Positions 24,655-35,014 of a stretch of 35,014 nucleotides of DNA are shown piece after piece. Position 1 is the stretch's first letter; each line of letters starts with the position of its first letter. Position numbers and translations under genes: made by a program. Source of the DNA: Deltaproteobacteria bacterium (GTDB taxonomy: Bacteria > Desulfobacterota > Desulfobacteria > Desulfobacterales > JAFDMD01); NCBI GenBank assembly GCA_019306185.1, contig JAFDMD010000013.1, forward strand, positions 1 to 35,014, in the 5' to 3' direction. Below the pieces are notes generated by a model that did not search any database, was not told the origin of the DNA, and was given only the letters and a program-made list of their open reading frames with translations.

Positions 24655-26466
24655 TCTTGCGAATCGGTTTGTCTGCGGATAAGCTTTGCCAGTTGTTCTA
24701 TATTCGCGCCTTCAAACAGAGATGCAAGCGGAAGATTTTTGTTAAGTTTTTGTTGAATTTCGGTTAAAAGGCGAACAGTCAACAAAGAATGTCCGCCTAA
24801 CTCGAAAAAGTTGTCTTGCACCCCAATCGGACTGATATCTAAAACATCTTCCCAAATTTTAGTAAGCTGTAATTCCAAAGCATCGCGGGGAGCTACAAAG
24901 TTTTGTTCCGGCAATCGATAATTATCTATTGATATATGTTCAAGCGCCCGATGATCTATTTTGCCGTTTGGGGTTAGAGGCATTGTCTCTAACATTACAA
25001 AAGCTTGCGGTATCATGTAATCCGGCAGACGCTTGATCAGGAAAGAGCGTAATTTTGCGTTCTCGATTGCTTGTTCTTGACGCGGCGCAATATAAGCGGA
25101 CAACCGTTTGTCTATTTCGGAAATATTATGGACAATTACGGCATTCTCTTTAACAAGAGGATGTTTGCTTAATACCGTCTCTATTTCTCCCAATTCAATT
25201 CTAAAGCCTCTTATTTTTACCTGAAAATCTATTCTACCCAAATATTCAATATTGCCGTCCGGCAGCCATTTTGCCAAATCTCCTGTTTTATATAAACGGG
25301 AATTCGGGTTATCATCAAAAGGATTAGGAATGAATTTTTCCGCCGTAAGTTTGGGGCGGTTTAAATAACCGCGGGCAAGTCCAACGCCGCCAATATGAAG
25401 TTCGCCGGCAACGCCGATTGGAACAGGCTGCAAACGCTGATCTAATATATAGATTTGAATATTAGCTATAGGACTGCCTATCGGCACTTGTTTTAAATGG
25501 CTGTTTCGTTGACACTGCCAATATGTAACATCCACCGCCGCTTCGGTATGTCCGTAAAGATTATGTAATTCCGCCCAAGGCAAACGTTCAAAGAAGCGTT
25601 GCTGAAGTTCAAAAGGCAATGCTTCGCCGCTACAAATTACTCGTTTAAGCGAATGACAATTTTTTAAATTTTGTTCTTGAACGAAAATTTGAAGCATGGA
25701 TGGCACAAAATGAAGCGTTGTTATATTCTGTTGTATAATCAGTTTAACCAGATAATTGCTATTTTTATGTCCTTCCGGCTTTGCCGCTACTAAACATGCG
25801 CCTGTTAATAAAGGCCAAAAAAACTCCCAAACCGACACGTCAAAACTAAAAGGCGTCTTTTGCAGCACATTATCGGACGCAATTAATTGAATAAGCCTCT
25901 TGCATCCATAACAAACGATTATAGATGCCTTGATGACTATTCATTGCGCCTTTAGGCTGGCCTGTCGAACCTGACGTATAAATTACATAAGCCAAATTAT
26001 CAGGCGTTACGTCTGTGACCGGATTTTTTTCGGAAAAATTTTGCAATGAAGTTTCTATATAAACAATTTGCGCTTTATGCTCCGGTAATTTTTCAATCAA
26101 TTTTTTTTGCGTTAATATAACCGGAGCTTGGGCATCTGCCAACATAAAGGCGAGACGTTCTTTGGGATAGGTAGGATCAAGCGGCACATAAGCCCCGCCG
26201 GCTTTTAAAATTGCCAATAATCCTATAACCATTTCCAAAGAACGCTCGGCGCAAATGCCTATCAGGGTTTCAGGTCTTACGCCGAGCGATTGTAAATAAT
26301 GCGCCAATTGATTTGCGCGTTGGTTTAGTTGTTTGTATGTTAGTTGTTTCTCTTCAAATACTACGGCTATGGCGTCAGGCGTTTTTTTAGCCTGTTTTTC
26401 AAATAATTGATGAATACATTTATCTTTGGGGTAATCGGCTTTGGTATCGTTGAATTCAACAAGAAT
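24655..26466 (-). pseudogene. NRPS A2 adenylation and PCP2 domains, serine-type pocket
   Basis: A2 spans about 26466-24890. Motifs: YVIYTSGSTGQPKG (A3), FSFDVSVWEF (A4), NLYGHTEA (A5, Pro replaced by His), ELHIGGVGLARGYLNR, YKTGDLAKW (A7), GRIDFQVKIRGFRIELGEIE (A8), NGKID (A10, Lys). The TTLHFVPSML, VICSGEAL, LHNLYG and AAVDVTYW segments look like those of Ser-activating domains (DVWH-type code), by recall and not by computation. PCP2 (about 24890-24675) has the phosphopantetheine Ser at about 24788 (LGGHSLL). A one-base frameshift near 25881 splits A2. Confidence 0.8.
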
Positions 26467-26469
26467 TTT

Positions 26470-28155
26470 ATGACGCTCGGTTTTAGGCATTAACTGCAAG
26501 TTTTTAACAGGAGTTAAAGGCTGACGAACGGCTTCGCCCAAAATAAATTCAAAACGCTCTTTTATACGTTCAATTTCAGGCTCTTCAAACGCCTCGATGT
26601 TATAGCGAAAATAGATATTGACGTCGTCATGTTGATGAAATTCTTCAACCCAAACGGTAAGAGCAGCGTTGGGTTCAAAACCGTTATCTATGTATGACGT
26701 CCTTACAGGCGCGCCGTTGAAATCAATATCATAGTCGTTAGCGGAATAAGAAAATACAATATCGAAAAGTTGCTCGCGGCTTTTTCCGCCCAATCCTGCG
26801 AGACGATTAATTTGGCTAATAGGCAGGCGTTGATGTTGATAAACCTCTTTTAATTCTTTGCGGATAGCCTGATCAAGTTCCACAAAATTTAATTCTTTTC
26901 CAAAATTAAACCATGCCGGCGTAAATTTCATAACCATGCCGATGGTTTTCATAGAAGCGGCGCTATGCCGATTTAATGTGTGCAGCCCTATCGGAAGATC
27001 GTCTCTGTTGCAAGTTCTGACAAAATAACAATATAGCGCCCCTAATATTACTTGCGAAACAGATACTTTATTGTTTTTGGCAAAGGCGGTCAATTGGTTG
27101 TAAAAACTGCGTTTTATTATCAGAGTAGTTCGTTTGCTTCTGATATTGGCAAAATTTTTGCCGGAAATTACAGGAACGGGCAACTTACGGAATTTTTGTC
27201 TCCAGTATTGCTCGTCCTTATTAGCCTGTTCGGAACATAGATAATTTTGATCGTCTAATATTAACTTGAAATACGAATATAATTTTTTTCTTATTACCGG
27301 CTTTTTCTTAATTAAGGCGTTGTAAGCGGCAGCCAAGCGTTGTGCGCCATTAGAGCAAATCCCCATCCGTCTATAATAATGTGATGGGCTGCATGAAGCC
27401 AGTAATAACAGGTATCCGAAGCTTTACATAAAGCAAACCGAAACAACGGCTCGTTATATAGTTGAAAAGGTTTGACTAACTCTTGTTCCATCCATTTTAT
27501 GGCGTTATTGCCGGCGTTTTTTGTTTGAGAAAAGTCATGAAAATCTAACCTAAATATAATATTTTCCGCAAATTTTTGCGTTGGTTGATTATTTTTTTTG
27601 CAAATAATAATGCGCAGCGCGTCATTATCTTCAATTACCCGATTAAGCGCTTTTTCAAAAACAGCCGGATGAATTTGTCCGTTTATCCGCGTGTATCCGC
27701 CGATATTTAACATAGCTTGATTTGGACGAAGCGTTTGCTCGAACCATACGGGACATTGGCTTGACGCGAGCGGGTAGGTTGAAGTTGACTTAGATTCTAT
27801 TTGCAAAGGCAATTCCGAAATAGGCAGTCGCTGGTTTGCGACAACGCTTTCTATCAACGTTTTAAAATTTTCAATAATCCGTTCAATTGTGGCGGCTTCA
27901 AATAAATCTGCGTTGTATTCTATGTAGCCGGTCAGCCCTTTAGGTTTTTCCTCAAGCCCCATTAACAGATCAAGCTTTGCCGCGCCGTTATCAATCTCAT
28001 ATTGTTTTATAGTCCATTGCAAATCAACCGGAGGCATAAGCGAATCCAGATTAAATCCTACTTGCGAAAAGGGCGTTTGCCCAAGACGCCGCTCTGTAAT
28101 AAAAGTTTCCGCCACTTTTTTAAAGGGAACGTCATTATTAGCGTAAGCCTCCGCC
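26470..28155 (-). pseudogene. NRPS tandem condensation domains (C1 end plus C2), frameshifted
   Basis: C1 ends near 27797 (LPISELPLQ). A second C domain starts at once with YPLASSQCPVWFEQTLRPNQ and shows the active-site motif HHIIIDGWG, interrupted by a frameshift near 27345 (…DGWGFALMA / QRLAAAYNAL…). Its last part (HQRLPISQINRL, ending about 26470) is intact. Between C1 and C2 no A or PCP domain lies, which is unusual; either an A-PCP block was deleted or this is a tandem C-C design. Confidence 0.75.
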
Positions 28156-30800
28156 GTGCCAGGGTATTAAGCAGATACCCGATCAACGGCTCAAATTCCG
28201 GTCGGCTGCGAACGGAGGCGACAGTTCCAACTATAATATCATTTTGCCCGGAATACCTATAAAGCAGAGTCTTAAATGCCGCCAACAGAGTCATAAACAG
28301 AGTAACGCCTTCCTGTTTAGCGAGCGTTTTAAGATTTTCGGTCAACTTTTCGGAAAGCGCCAAATACCGCTTGGCGCCTCGAAAAGTAGGGATTTTAGGT
28401 CTTGGATGATCATAAGGCAATTGCAGTTTCGGCAGATTGCCGCCGAGTATTTTTTTCCAATAAAAAAGTTGGGTTTCAATAATATCCGCGGACAATTGTT
28501 CTTGCTGCCAACAGGCAAAATCGGCGTATTGGATTGGCATATCCTGCAATGGCGAAGGCTTGCCTGCGGAAAAAGCTTTATATAGAACGCTTAATTCTTT
28601 TAGAAAAATACTAAAGGAAATTCCATCCGTAATAACGTGATGCATGGTTATGTATAAGCTGTATTGACTTTCATCTATTCGCGCTAAAAAGGCTCGGAAT
28701 AAAATATCGCCGGCAAGATCAAAGCAGCGTTTCACCTCTTTGGTTGCCAAACGTATGGCTTCTGGTTCCCGCTGTTGATTCGGCAATTTTCTTAAATCAA
28801 AAACCCGCAGATTTAGCGTTGGAGGCGGCATAATATTTTGCGCTGGCTGCCCGTTTACAATAGTAAAAGTCGTCCTCAAGGCTTCGTGGCGTTTGATGAT
28901 TTCATTAAGGCTTTGTTCCAACGCCGCTATATTAAGAACGCTGTCCGTAATTTTAATAATGGCGCATTCATTATAAAACGGGATATTAGGATAAAGCCGA
29001 GCTAAAAACCAAAGTTGTTCTTGAAAAGAGGATAAGGGCAAGTTCTGTTGGCGCGAAACGGGTTGGATATTTTGCGTTTGCCGCAAATCAGGCTGCCGAT
29101 CAACTGTTTCAATATATCGAGCAAGCATGGCTATAGTCGGATAATCAAACAGATTATAAATAGCTAAATTAATCTGCAAGGCTTCCCGCGCTTGAGAAAT
29201 GACTTGGGTAATTAACAAAGAATGCCCGCCCATCTCGAAAAAGTTATCTTGGATGCCGATTTTTTCTACATTCAATATCTTCTTCCATATTTCGGCAATA
29301 ATTTTTTCGGTTTCGGTTTTCGGCGTAACAAACTTATGCTCTCGCATAAGAGACAAATCCGGCGCGGGCAAAGCTTTTCTATCTATTTTGCCGTTGGGGG
29401 TCAAGGGAAACGCGTCTATAAATACGAAAAATGCGGGTATCATGTAATCCGGAAGTTTTTCTTTTAAAAAGCTTCTAAGTTCGGAAATGTTTTTTTCGGA
29501 ATTTTTATCCGTCCGCTTTTTGGTTATAATATAAGCCGCCAGTTGTTTGTCTCCCGACTTACTTTCTATTGCAACAAGCACAGTCTCTTTAACGGCAGAG
29601 CGGCTTAATAGCGCCGCTTCGATTTCTCCGAGTTCAATTCTAAACCCGCGGATTTTTACCTGATGATCAATACGTCCCAAATATTCTATATTGCCGTCCG
29701 GCAGCCATTTTGCCAAATCTCCTGTTTTATATAAACGGGAATCCGGGTCGTCATCAAAAGGATTCGGAATAAATTTTTCTTTTGTTAAATTGGGGCGGTT
29801 TAAATAACCGCGGGCAAGTCCCGCTCCCGCAATATGAAGCTCGCCGGATACGCCGATTGGGACAGGTTGAAGGTTTTTGTCAAGAATATAAATTTCATAA
29901 TTGTTTATTGCTTTGCCAATAGGAGTGTTACGTTTAGTCTTAAATTCCGTATAAAAATCAAAAAAGGTCGAGCAAACAGTCGTCTCAGTCGGCCCGTAAG
30001 CGTTTATTATCTTAATTTCTTTGGAAAAATTACGGAAACGCTGAAGCGTCCTTTGTTTGATCGGTTCAACGCCTACAAGCATACGGTTAAGTTTGACATT
30101 ATTAGGTGATACTTCTAATTTTTTTCCGACATCATCTAACAACGCAGGAGGAATATAAGCGCTGGTAATATGATTTTTTTCAATAACATTTATAAATTTT
30201 TCAGAATCAATTAAAACTTCAAGAGGCACATGATATAACGCGCCTCCATAACAAAGGCAGGAAAAAATTTCCCATACGGAAACATCAAAGCTAAACGGAC
30301 AAACAAAGGTACTGTTTAACTACATTGTAATGTCGAACCATAACCCCTTTAGGCTTTCCCGTAGAGCCCCGAAGTATAAATCACATAAACAAGATTATCC
30401 GATTTAACCCCGCTTTTTACGTTTTTTTTGCTTTCTGTGGTAATTATATCCCAATCTTTATCCGAAAAAACCAATTGCGCTTTGCTTTCGGGCGGCAAAT
30501 CAAGCGCTTTTACTTGCGTCAATAAAATAGGCGCTTTTGCGTCTTCCATCATAAAAGCAACGCGGTCTTTCGGATATTCCGGATCAAGCGGGACATAAGC
30601 CCCGCTCGCTTTTAATATGCCAAGTAACCCGACTATCATTTCAATCGAACGTTCAACGCATACGCCGACTAACACTTCGGGACCAACTCCGAGTTTTTGC
30701 AAATAATGCCCCAATTGATTTGCTCGTTGGTTCAATTCTTTATATGTTAGTTGTTTATCTTTAAATACTACGGCTACCGCATCCGGCGTTTTTTTTGCTC
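28156..30800 (-). pseudogene. NRPS A1, PCP1 and C1 domains, damaged
   Basis: A1 (about 30800-29335) includes KTPDAVAVVFKDKQLTYKEL, SGAYVPLDPEYPKDRVAF, and after a frameshift (extra G near 30367) STGKPKGVMVRHYN, then a deletion and a second frameshift near 30316 before PFSFDVSVWEIF. AYGPTETTV and KIRGFRIELGEIE follow. PCP1 is about 29332-29113 (GGHSLL, Ser at about 29221). C1 (about 29110 onward) has the intact motif HHVITDG, then loses roughly 25-30 residues with a frameshift near 28156. Substrate of A1 not called. Confidence 0.8.
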
Positions 30801-30935
30801 ATGCTTTTTAAGTTCCGCTTTTTCGGTTTGAGTAAGAAAGTTTTCAGTATCTCTATAAGCAAGCTTATTATTCTTGTCGATTCATAATTCAGCGCTTTTT
30901 GCTTTAAGTTTTTCTAAAAATTTTTCCAAATCCAT
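30801..30935 (-). pseudogene. TubC-type N-terminal docking segment of NRPS
   Basis: Reads MDLEKFLEKLKAKSAEL, then TGA (30884-30882), then IDKNNKLAYRDTENFLTQTE and AELKKHEQ in the same frame. This matches TubC-type docking domains, in which a conserved Trp stands at the TGA position (…ELW-x-D/E…). So it looks like a Trp to stop change. GGAGG lies eight bases before the ATG at 30935-30933. The segment runs straight into A1 sequence after a poly-A run, with no C domain between. Confidence 0.75.
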
Positions 30936-30975
30936 AAGAAACCTCCGTTTTGTTAAAGGTAAAAAGTAAATTTAC

Positions 30976-31821
30976 TTACAATAAATAAACGCCTTCAAAA
31001 ATAAGCGCAGCGGGTCCTGTTTTATAAAGACAGTTATCTTTTTGCTTCCATTCAACTAACAGTTCGCCTCCGGGAAGCCGAACAGTCGCTTTATTTTCGG
31101 TTTTATTGTTTAAATATGAAGCTACAAGAGCGGCGCATGCGCCTGTGCCGCATGCAAGGGTTTCGCCTACGCCTCTTTCCCATACTCTTACCTGTAAACG
31201 ATTTTTTGAAACTATTTTAACAAATTCCACATTTGTTCCGTTGGGAAAAAGAGGATGTTTTTCAACAACGGGTCCGATTTTTTTTATTATATTATCTTCA
31301 TGATTATCGCAAAATATAATTGCATGAGGATTTCCCATAGATACTGCTGTTAATGTTATATCTCCTTCGGATGTTTTTATTGTTTCGGAAAGGGCAATTT
31401 TTTTATCGGTATTAAATACTATTTTATCAGGCTGCAAAATAGGTTTGCCCATATTAACCTTTATCTTTGCAGCGTCCCCTTTTTCCGTAAGAAATATTTC
31501 CGGAATTATTTCGCCCGCGCGGGTTTCTATTGTAAATTTTTTTTTTGAAACTATCTTTTTATCGTATAAATATTTTGCAAAGCATCTTATGCCGTTTCCG
31601 CACATTTCAGGTTCGGAGCCGTCTTGATTGAAAATTGAAAATTTTATATCGGAGGTTTCCGATTTTGCTATTACGATTAAGCCGTCTCCTCCTATGCCGA
31701 AATGCCTGTCGCATATTTTTTTTGCAAGGGTAGGGTAAGGAGTTTTAATAGAATCGTTTATGTTCTCTATTATAATAAAATCGTTTCCCAAACCTTCCAT
31801 TTTTGAGAATAAAATTTTCAT
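30976..31821 (-). CDS. dapF: Diaminopimelate epimerase
   Basis: 281 residues. I start at ATG 31821-31819 (MKILFSKMEGLGNDF), the family N-terminus; the 29 codons before it are read from a REP-like repeat and are not part of the gene. Catalytic cysteines: Cys74 (EMCGNGIRC) and Cys224 (ACGTGACA). It converts L,L- to meso-diaminopimelate, for lysine and peptidoglycan. The NRPS pseudogene starts 40 bases beyond its stop on the same strand. Confidence 0.95.
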   Translation of the reverse strand: MKILFSKMEGLGNDFIIIENINDSIKTPYPTLAKKICDRHFGIGGDGLIVIAKSETSDIKFSIFNQDGSEPEMCGNGIRCFAKYLYDKKIVSKKKFTIETRAGEIIPEIFLTEKGDAAKIKVNMGKPILQPDKIVFNTDKKIALSETIKTSEGDITLTAVSMGNPHAIIFCDNHEDNIIKKIGPVVEKHPLFPNGTNVEFVKIVSKNRLQVRVWERGVGETLACGTGACAALVASYLNNKTENKATVRLPGGELLVEWKQKDNCLYKTGPAALIFEGVYLL

Positions 31822-31863
31822 TTGTTTTTTTTCCGATTTATATTTATTGTTACGATGTTTCCG

Positions 31864-31904
31864 TTTAAAGGGATTTCTCCTCGCTTTGCTCGTCGAAATG
31901 ACAA
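31864..31904 (-). repeat. REP-like repeat, minus copy, upstream of dapF
   Basis: On the minus strand it reads TTGTCATTTCGACGAG, then GAGGAGAAATCCCTTTAAA. Together with the plus-oriented copy at 31948-31986 it forms an inverted pair 43 bases apart. Confidence 0.75.
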
Positions 31905-31947
31905 GCAAAAATAACTTATGTTAAAATAACAGAAATTAATCTTGGGC

Positions 31948-31986
31948 TGTTATTTCGACCGAAGGGAGAAACCCCTGAATTTAAAG
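31948..31986 (+). repeat. REP-like repeat, plus copy
   Basis: TGTTATTTCGACCGAAGGG, then AGAAACCCCTGAATTTAAAG. Same family as 23703-23747 (shared AATTTAAAG tail), inverted relative to 31864-31904. Its sequence resembles the 'GTCATTTCGA...GAGAAAT' intergenic repeats common in many bacterial genomes. Confidence 0.7.
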
Positions 31987-32072
31987 ACTATCTTGTCAAG
32001 CGAATTTTAATAATGAGGATTTTATCTTGAAAGTTGCAAGAAAATATTAAAATCAATATTAATTCTTTGCAA

Positions 32073-32105
32073 ATATTTTAAGCGTAAACGGTTTTGTCAA
32101 CGTCG
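32073..32105 (-). repeat. Partial copy of 69-bp repeat
   Basis: On the minus strand it reads TTGACAAAACCGTTTACGCTTAAAAT, matching the core GGCAAAACCGTTTA(t/c)G of the two longer copies. The flanks are diverged, so it is truncated or degraded. Confidence 0.6.
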
Positions 32106-32283
32106 AACAAAGCGGAATTTTTTTTTCAACGTATATATTTTGCAGAGTTATATCTTAATTATAAAAAAATGCAAATGGCTATTAATTTTATATGCAAACA
32201 GGAATGATTAAGAAGGGGTATGTTTAAGTTTTTTTCAATGCTTGAAAAAGGGGTAAAATAGCGAGGCGGACGCCAAACTTTTT

Positions 32284-32327
32284 AAAAAGATAAAGGCGGA
32301 TTGTAAAACATCCGCCTTTATCTTTTT
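32284..32327 (-). terminator. Terminator after groEL
   Basis: A perfect 17-base stem (AAAAAGATAAAGGCGGA / TCCGCCTTTATCTTTTT) with a 10-base loop. On the minus strand it follows groEL by about 38 bases and ends in a T run; its A/T flanks make it readable in both directions. Confidence 0.85.
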
Positions 32328-32364
32328 AATTTATGCGTATTCTTTTTTGAGAATGGCTTTTAAA

Positions 32365-34029
<1,665 letters not shown>

Positions 34030-34050
34030 TTATCCTCCGTAAATATAAAA

Positions 34051-34338
34051 TTATTCTATTACGCCAAGAACGTCATCTTCACGCATTACTATATACTCTT
34101 TACCGTCTATTTTAATTTCGGTTCCCGAATATTTTCCGAAAAGAATTTTGTCTCCTGCTTTTAGGTCGAGAGGCATTTTTTTGCCGTCCTCTCCTATTTT
34201 TCCATTGCCTACCGCTTTGATTACTCCTTCGGCAGGTTTTTCTTTAGCTGTATCGGGGATTATAATCCCGCCTTTTGTCGTTGTTTCTTCTTCTACTCTT
34301 TCAACCAAAATCCTATCGTGTAATGGTCTAAGCTTCAT
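34051..34338 (-). CDS. groES: GroES co-chaperonin (Hsp10)
   Basis: 95 residues, opening [18 protein letters not shown], with the mobile-loop sequence ([12 protein letters not shown]), and [14 protein letters not shown] later. First gene of the groES-groEL pair. AAGGAGG lies upstream on the minus strand. No CIRCE inverted repeat was found, so HrcA-type control is not supported. Confidence 0.98.
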   Translation of the reverse strand: MKLRPLHDRILVERVEEETTTKGGIIIPDTAKEKPAEGVIKAVGNGKIGEDGKKMPLDLKAGDKILFGKYSGTEIKIDGKEYIVMREDDVLGVIE

Positions 34339-34403
34339 TGTTTTAATTCCTCCTTGTATATTAATTAAGTTTGTTTTTATTATGTTACAATTCGTTATTT
34401 GTC

Positions 34404-34431
34404 ATAATAAGCATATATTGATTTTTGTAAA
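34404..34431 (-). promoter_or_regulatory. Candidate groESL promoter
   Basis: On the minus strand TTTACA (34431-34426), 16 bases, TATTAT (34409-34404), about 66 bases before the groES start. A sigma-70-like match of 5/6 and 5/6. It begins right after the upstream fmdB stop. Confidence 0.5.
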
Positions 34432-34432
34432 G

Positions 34433-34717
34433 CTATGGTTTATCGCTTTTTTTTTTCTCGTTATTTTTAGTTTTTTCGGTCTTGTCGGAAGCCTTATTCG
34501 GAGACTTTTTTCTTTTTTCGGAACAGTCGCCCCCTGTTTTTTTAGCATAATCGGTCGTATACCATCCGGTTCCTTTTAACTGAAAACTGCTTTTGGAAAT
34601 GATTTTTTTTAATTTGCCTGTGCAGTGTTCGCATTCGGTAAGAGGAGGATCGGAAATTTTTTGCGAAACCTCGATTGTTTTACTACAGTTAATACATTGA
34701 TATTCATATATAGGCAT
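34433..34717 (-). CDS. FmdB-family zinc-ribbon regulatory protein
   Basis: 94 residues. I start at ATG 34717 (MPIYEYQC), the usual family N-terminus; an upstream in-frame ATG adds six residues. A zinc ribbon (YQCINCSKTIEV, CEHCTGKLKKI) and the FmdB-type FQLKGTGWYTTDY sequence are followed by a lysine-rich tail. FmdB proteins are small putative regulators first described with formamidase/amidase genes; role here unknown. Confidence 0.85.
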   Translation of the reverse strand: MPIYEYQCINCSKTIEVSQKISDPPLTECEHCTGKLKKIISKSSFQLKGTGWYTTDYAKKTGGDCSEKRKKSPNKASDKTEKTKNNEKKKSDKP

Positions 34718-34764
34718 TTTTTTCTCCGTATTCAAAATTTGCGTTTGAAACTAAATTTTTAAGT

Positions 34765-34792
34765 AAAATAGATAGCAATTTTAAGTTGTCAA
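34765..34792 (-). promoter_or_regulatory. Candidate fmdB promoter
   Basis: Perfect TTGACA (34792-34787 on the minus strand), 16 bases, TATTTT (34770-34765). It is back to back with the promoter candidate at 34814-34843. Confidence 0.45.
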
Positions 34793-34813
34793 TAGCTTGG
34801 CGTTAAAAAAATA

Positions 34814-34843
34814 TAGACAAGTAATGAAAAATAGTGTTATATA
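34814..34843 (+). promoter_or_regulatory. Candidate promoter of COX24-like gene
   Basis: TAGACA (34814-34819), 18 bases, TATATA (34838-34843), about 32 bases before the start. A moderate sigma-70-like match. Confidence 0.4.
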
Positions 34844-34874
34844 GAAAAAATATTGATAAAAGGAGGTGATTTTT

Positions 34875-34973
34875 TTGGGAAGCGTAGTGAAAAAACGTAG
34901 AAAAAAAATGAGAAGACATAAACATAGAAAATTATTAGCTCGCACTCGTCATCAAAGACGTAAGGGCAAGTAG
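34875..34973 (+). CDS. 32-residue AURKAIP1/COX24-domain protein
   Basis: Very basic peptide (GSVVKKRRKKMRRHKHRKLL, then ARTRHQRRKGK) of the small COX24-like family, proteins that in several bacterial groups behave as extra small-subunit ribosomal proteins. Too short for many gene finders. TTG start at 34875-34877; AGGAGGTGAT (34861-34870) is a full-length anti-Shine-Dalgarno match. Its stop (34971-34973) lies inside the terminator stem. Confidence 0.85.
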   Translation: MGSVVKKRRKKMRRHKHRKLLARTRHQRRKGK

Positions 34974-35000
34974 GAGACTAAAAAAGTCTCCTACTTTTAT
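34971..35000 (+). terminator. Terminator overlapping stop of COX24-like gene
   Basis: Nine-base stem TAGGAGACT / AGTCTCCTA (34971-34979 and 34985-34993), a five-base A loop, then CTTTTATTTA. The gene's TAG stop is the first three bases of the stem. Confidence 0.8.
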
Positions 35001-35014
35001 TTATTTATTTATTT

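Larger units (their letters stand above)
23809..30935 (-). pseudogene. Nonribosomal peptide synthetase, two A-domain modules plus thioesterase, decayed
   Basis: A single NRPS reading, about 7.1 kb, broken into at least seven pieces. Reconstructed order: TubC-type docking segment, A1, PCP1, C, second C, A2, PCP2, thioesterase. Lesions found from the 5' end: TGA for Trp at 30882-30884; poly-A slip at 30789-30796 plus a lost C domain; one extra G near 30367; a deletion near 30316; a ~25-30 residue deletion near 28156; one-base frameshifts near 27345, 25881 and 23965; TAA for an expected Gln at 24516-24518. In-frame stops and multi-codon deletions argue against sequencing error alone. Composition is visibly GC-richer than the neighbours, suggesting acquisition. 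It lies 40 bases after dapF on the same strand. No complete product can be made as read. Confidence 0.9.
31909..32364. other. Intergenic region, repeats and terminator
   Basis: About 456 bases between dapF and groEL without a gene. It contains the REP-like copy 31948-31986, a partial 69-bp repeat (about 32073-32105, minus) and the groESL terminator (32284-32327). No ORF with family resemblance was seen. Confidence 0.7.

Noticed and set aside
30882-30884. TGA read as Trp (codon reassignment)
   Set aside because: Only one such case, inside a pseudogene; all intact genes use TGG normally and several of them end in TGA.
31819-31908. 29-residue N-terminal extension of DapF
   Set aside because: The codons are a reading of a REP-like repeat; the family N-terminus MKILFSKMEG starts at 31821.
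34339-34432. CIRCE element upstream of groES
   Set aside because: No TTAGCACTC-N9-GAGTGCTAA-like sequence is present.

Overview
This AT-rich window comes from a Gram-negative bacterium with an outer membrane: it carries a complete Tol-Pal cluster, two lipoproteins and an L,D-transpeptidase. The mix of MetV/FlpD/glutamate-synthase-like redox proteins, a bactofilin and a FmdB-type zinc ribbon suggests an anaerobe of a Desulfobacterota ('Deltaproteobacteria')-like lineage, but no rRNA is present and this placement is an inference. Several broken genes beside intact housekeeping genes suggest a genome undergoing gene loss.

Layout. 1-921: a broken DUF4145 gene and a RelE/ParE-type toxin-antitoxin pair. 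922-1581: non-coding, with one copy of a 69-bp interspersed repeat. 1582-2391: a lone, divergent MlaE-type permease. 2577-9293: a redox cluster in one direction: FlpD/MvhD-like protein, MetV, a VWA-domain lipoprotein, two paralogous iron-sulfur glutamate-synthase-like proteins and an MBL-fold hydrolase; neither metF nor hdrA is present. 9529-14329: tolQ-tolR-tolA-tolB-pal-cpoB, envelope division machinery. 14351-16585: ruvC-ruvA-ruvB. 16607-17110: a broken DUF4160 gene next to an intact DUF2442 gene. 17160-23684: tmk, an L,D-transpeptidase, a membrane coiled-coil protein, a bactofilin and a full-length recC that seems to start at ATA.

23809-30935 (minus) is a visibly GC-richer nonribosomal peptide synthetase locus that is now a pseudogene. 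It can be read through as TubC-type docking domain, A1, PCP1, C, C, A2 (serine-type pocket by recall), PCP2, thioesterase, but is broken by about nine lesions (two in-frame stops, several one-base frameshifts, at least two internal deletions and a missing first condensation domain). It lies directly downstream of dapF (minus). Further right are groEL-groES, a FmdB-family gene, and a 32-residue COX24-like basic protein on the plus strand.

Two dispersed repeat families occupy intergenic regions: a 69-bp element (1377, 23749, partial near 32073) and a REP-like motif (14882, 23703, 31864, 31948). Copies of both sit at the 3' edge of the NRPS pseudogene. The most notable items are the dying NRPS, the FlpD-MetV-double-GltS-like cluster, and the AUA start of recC.
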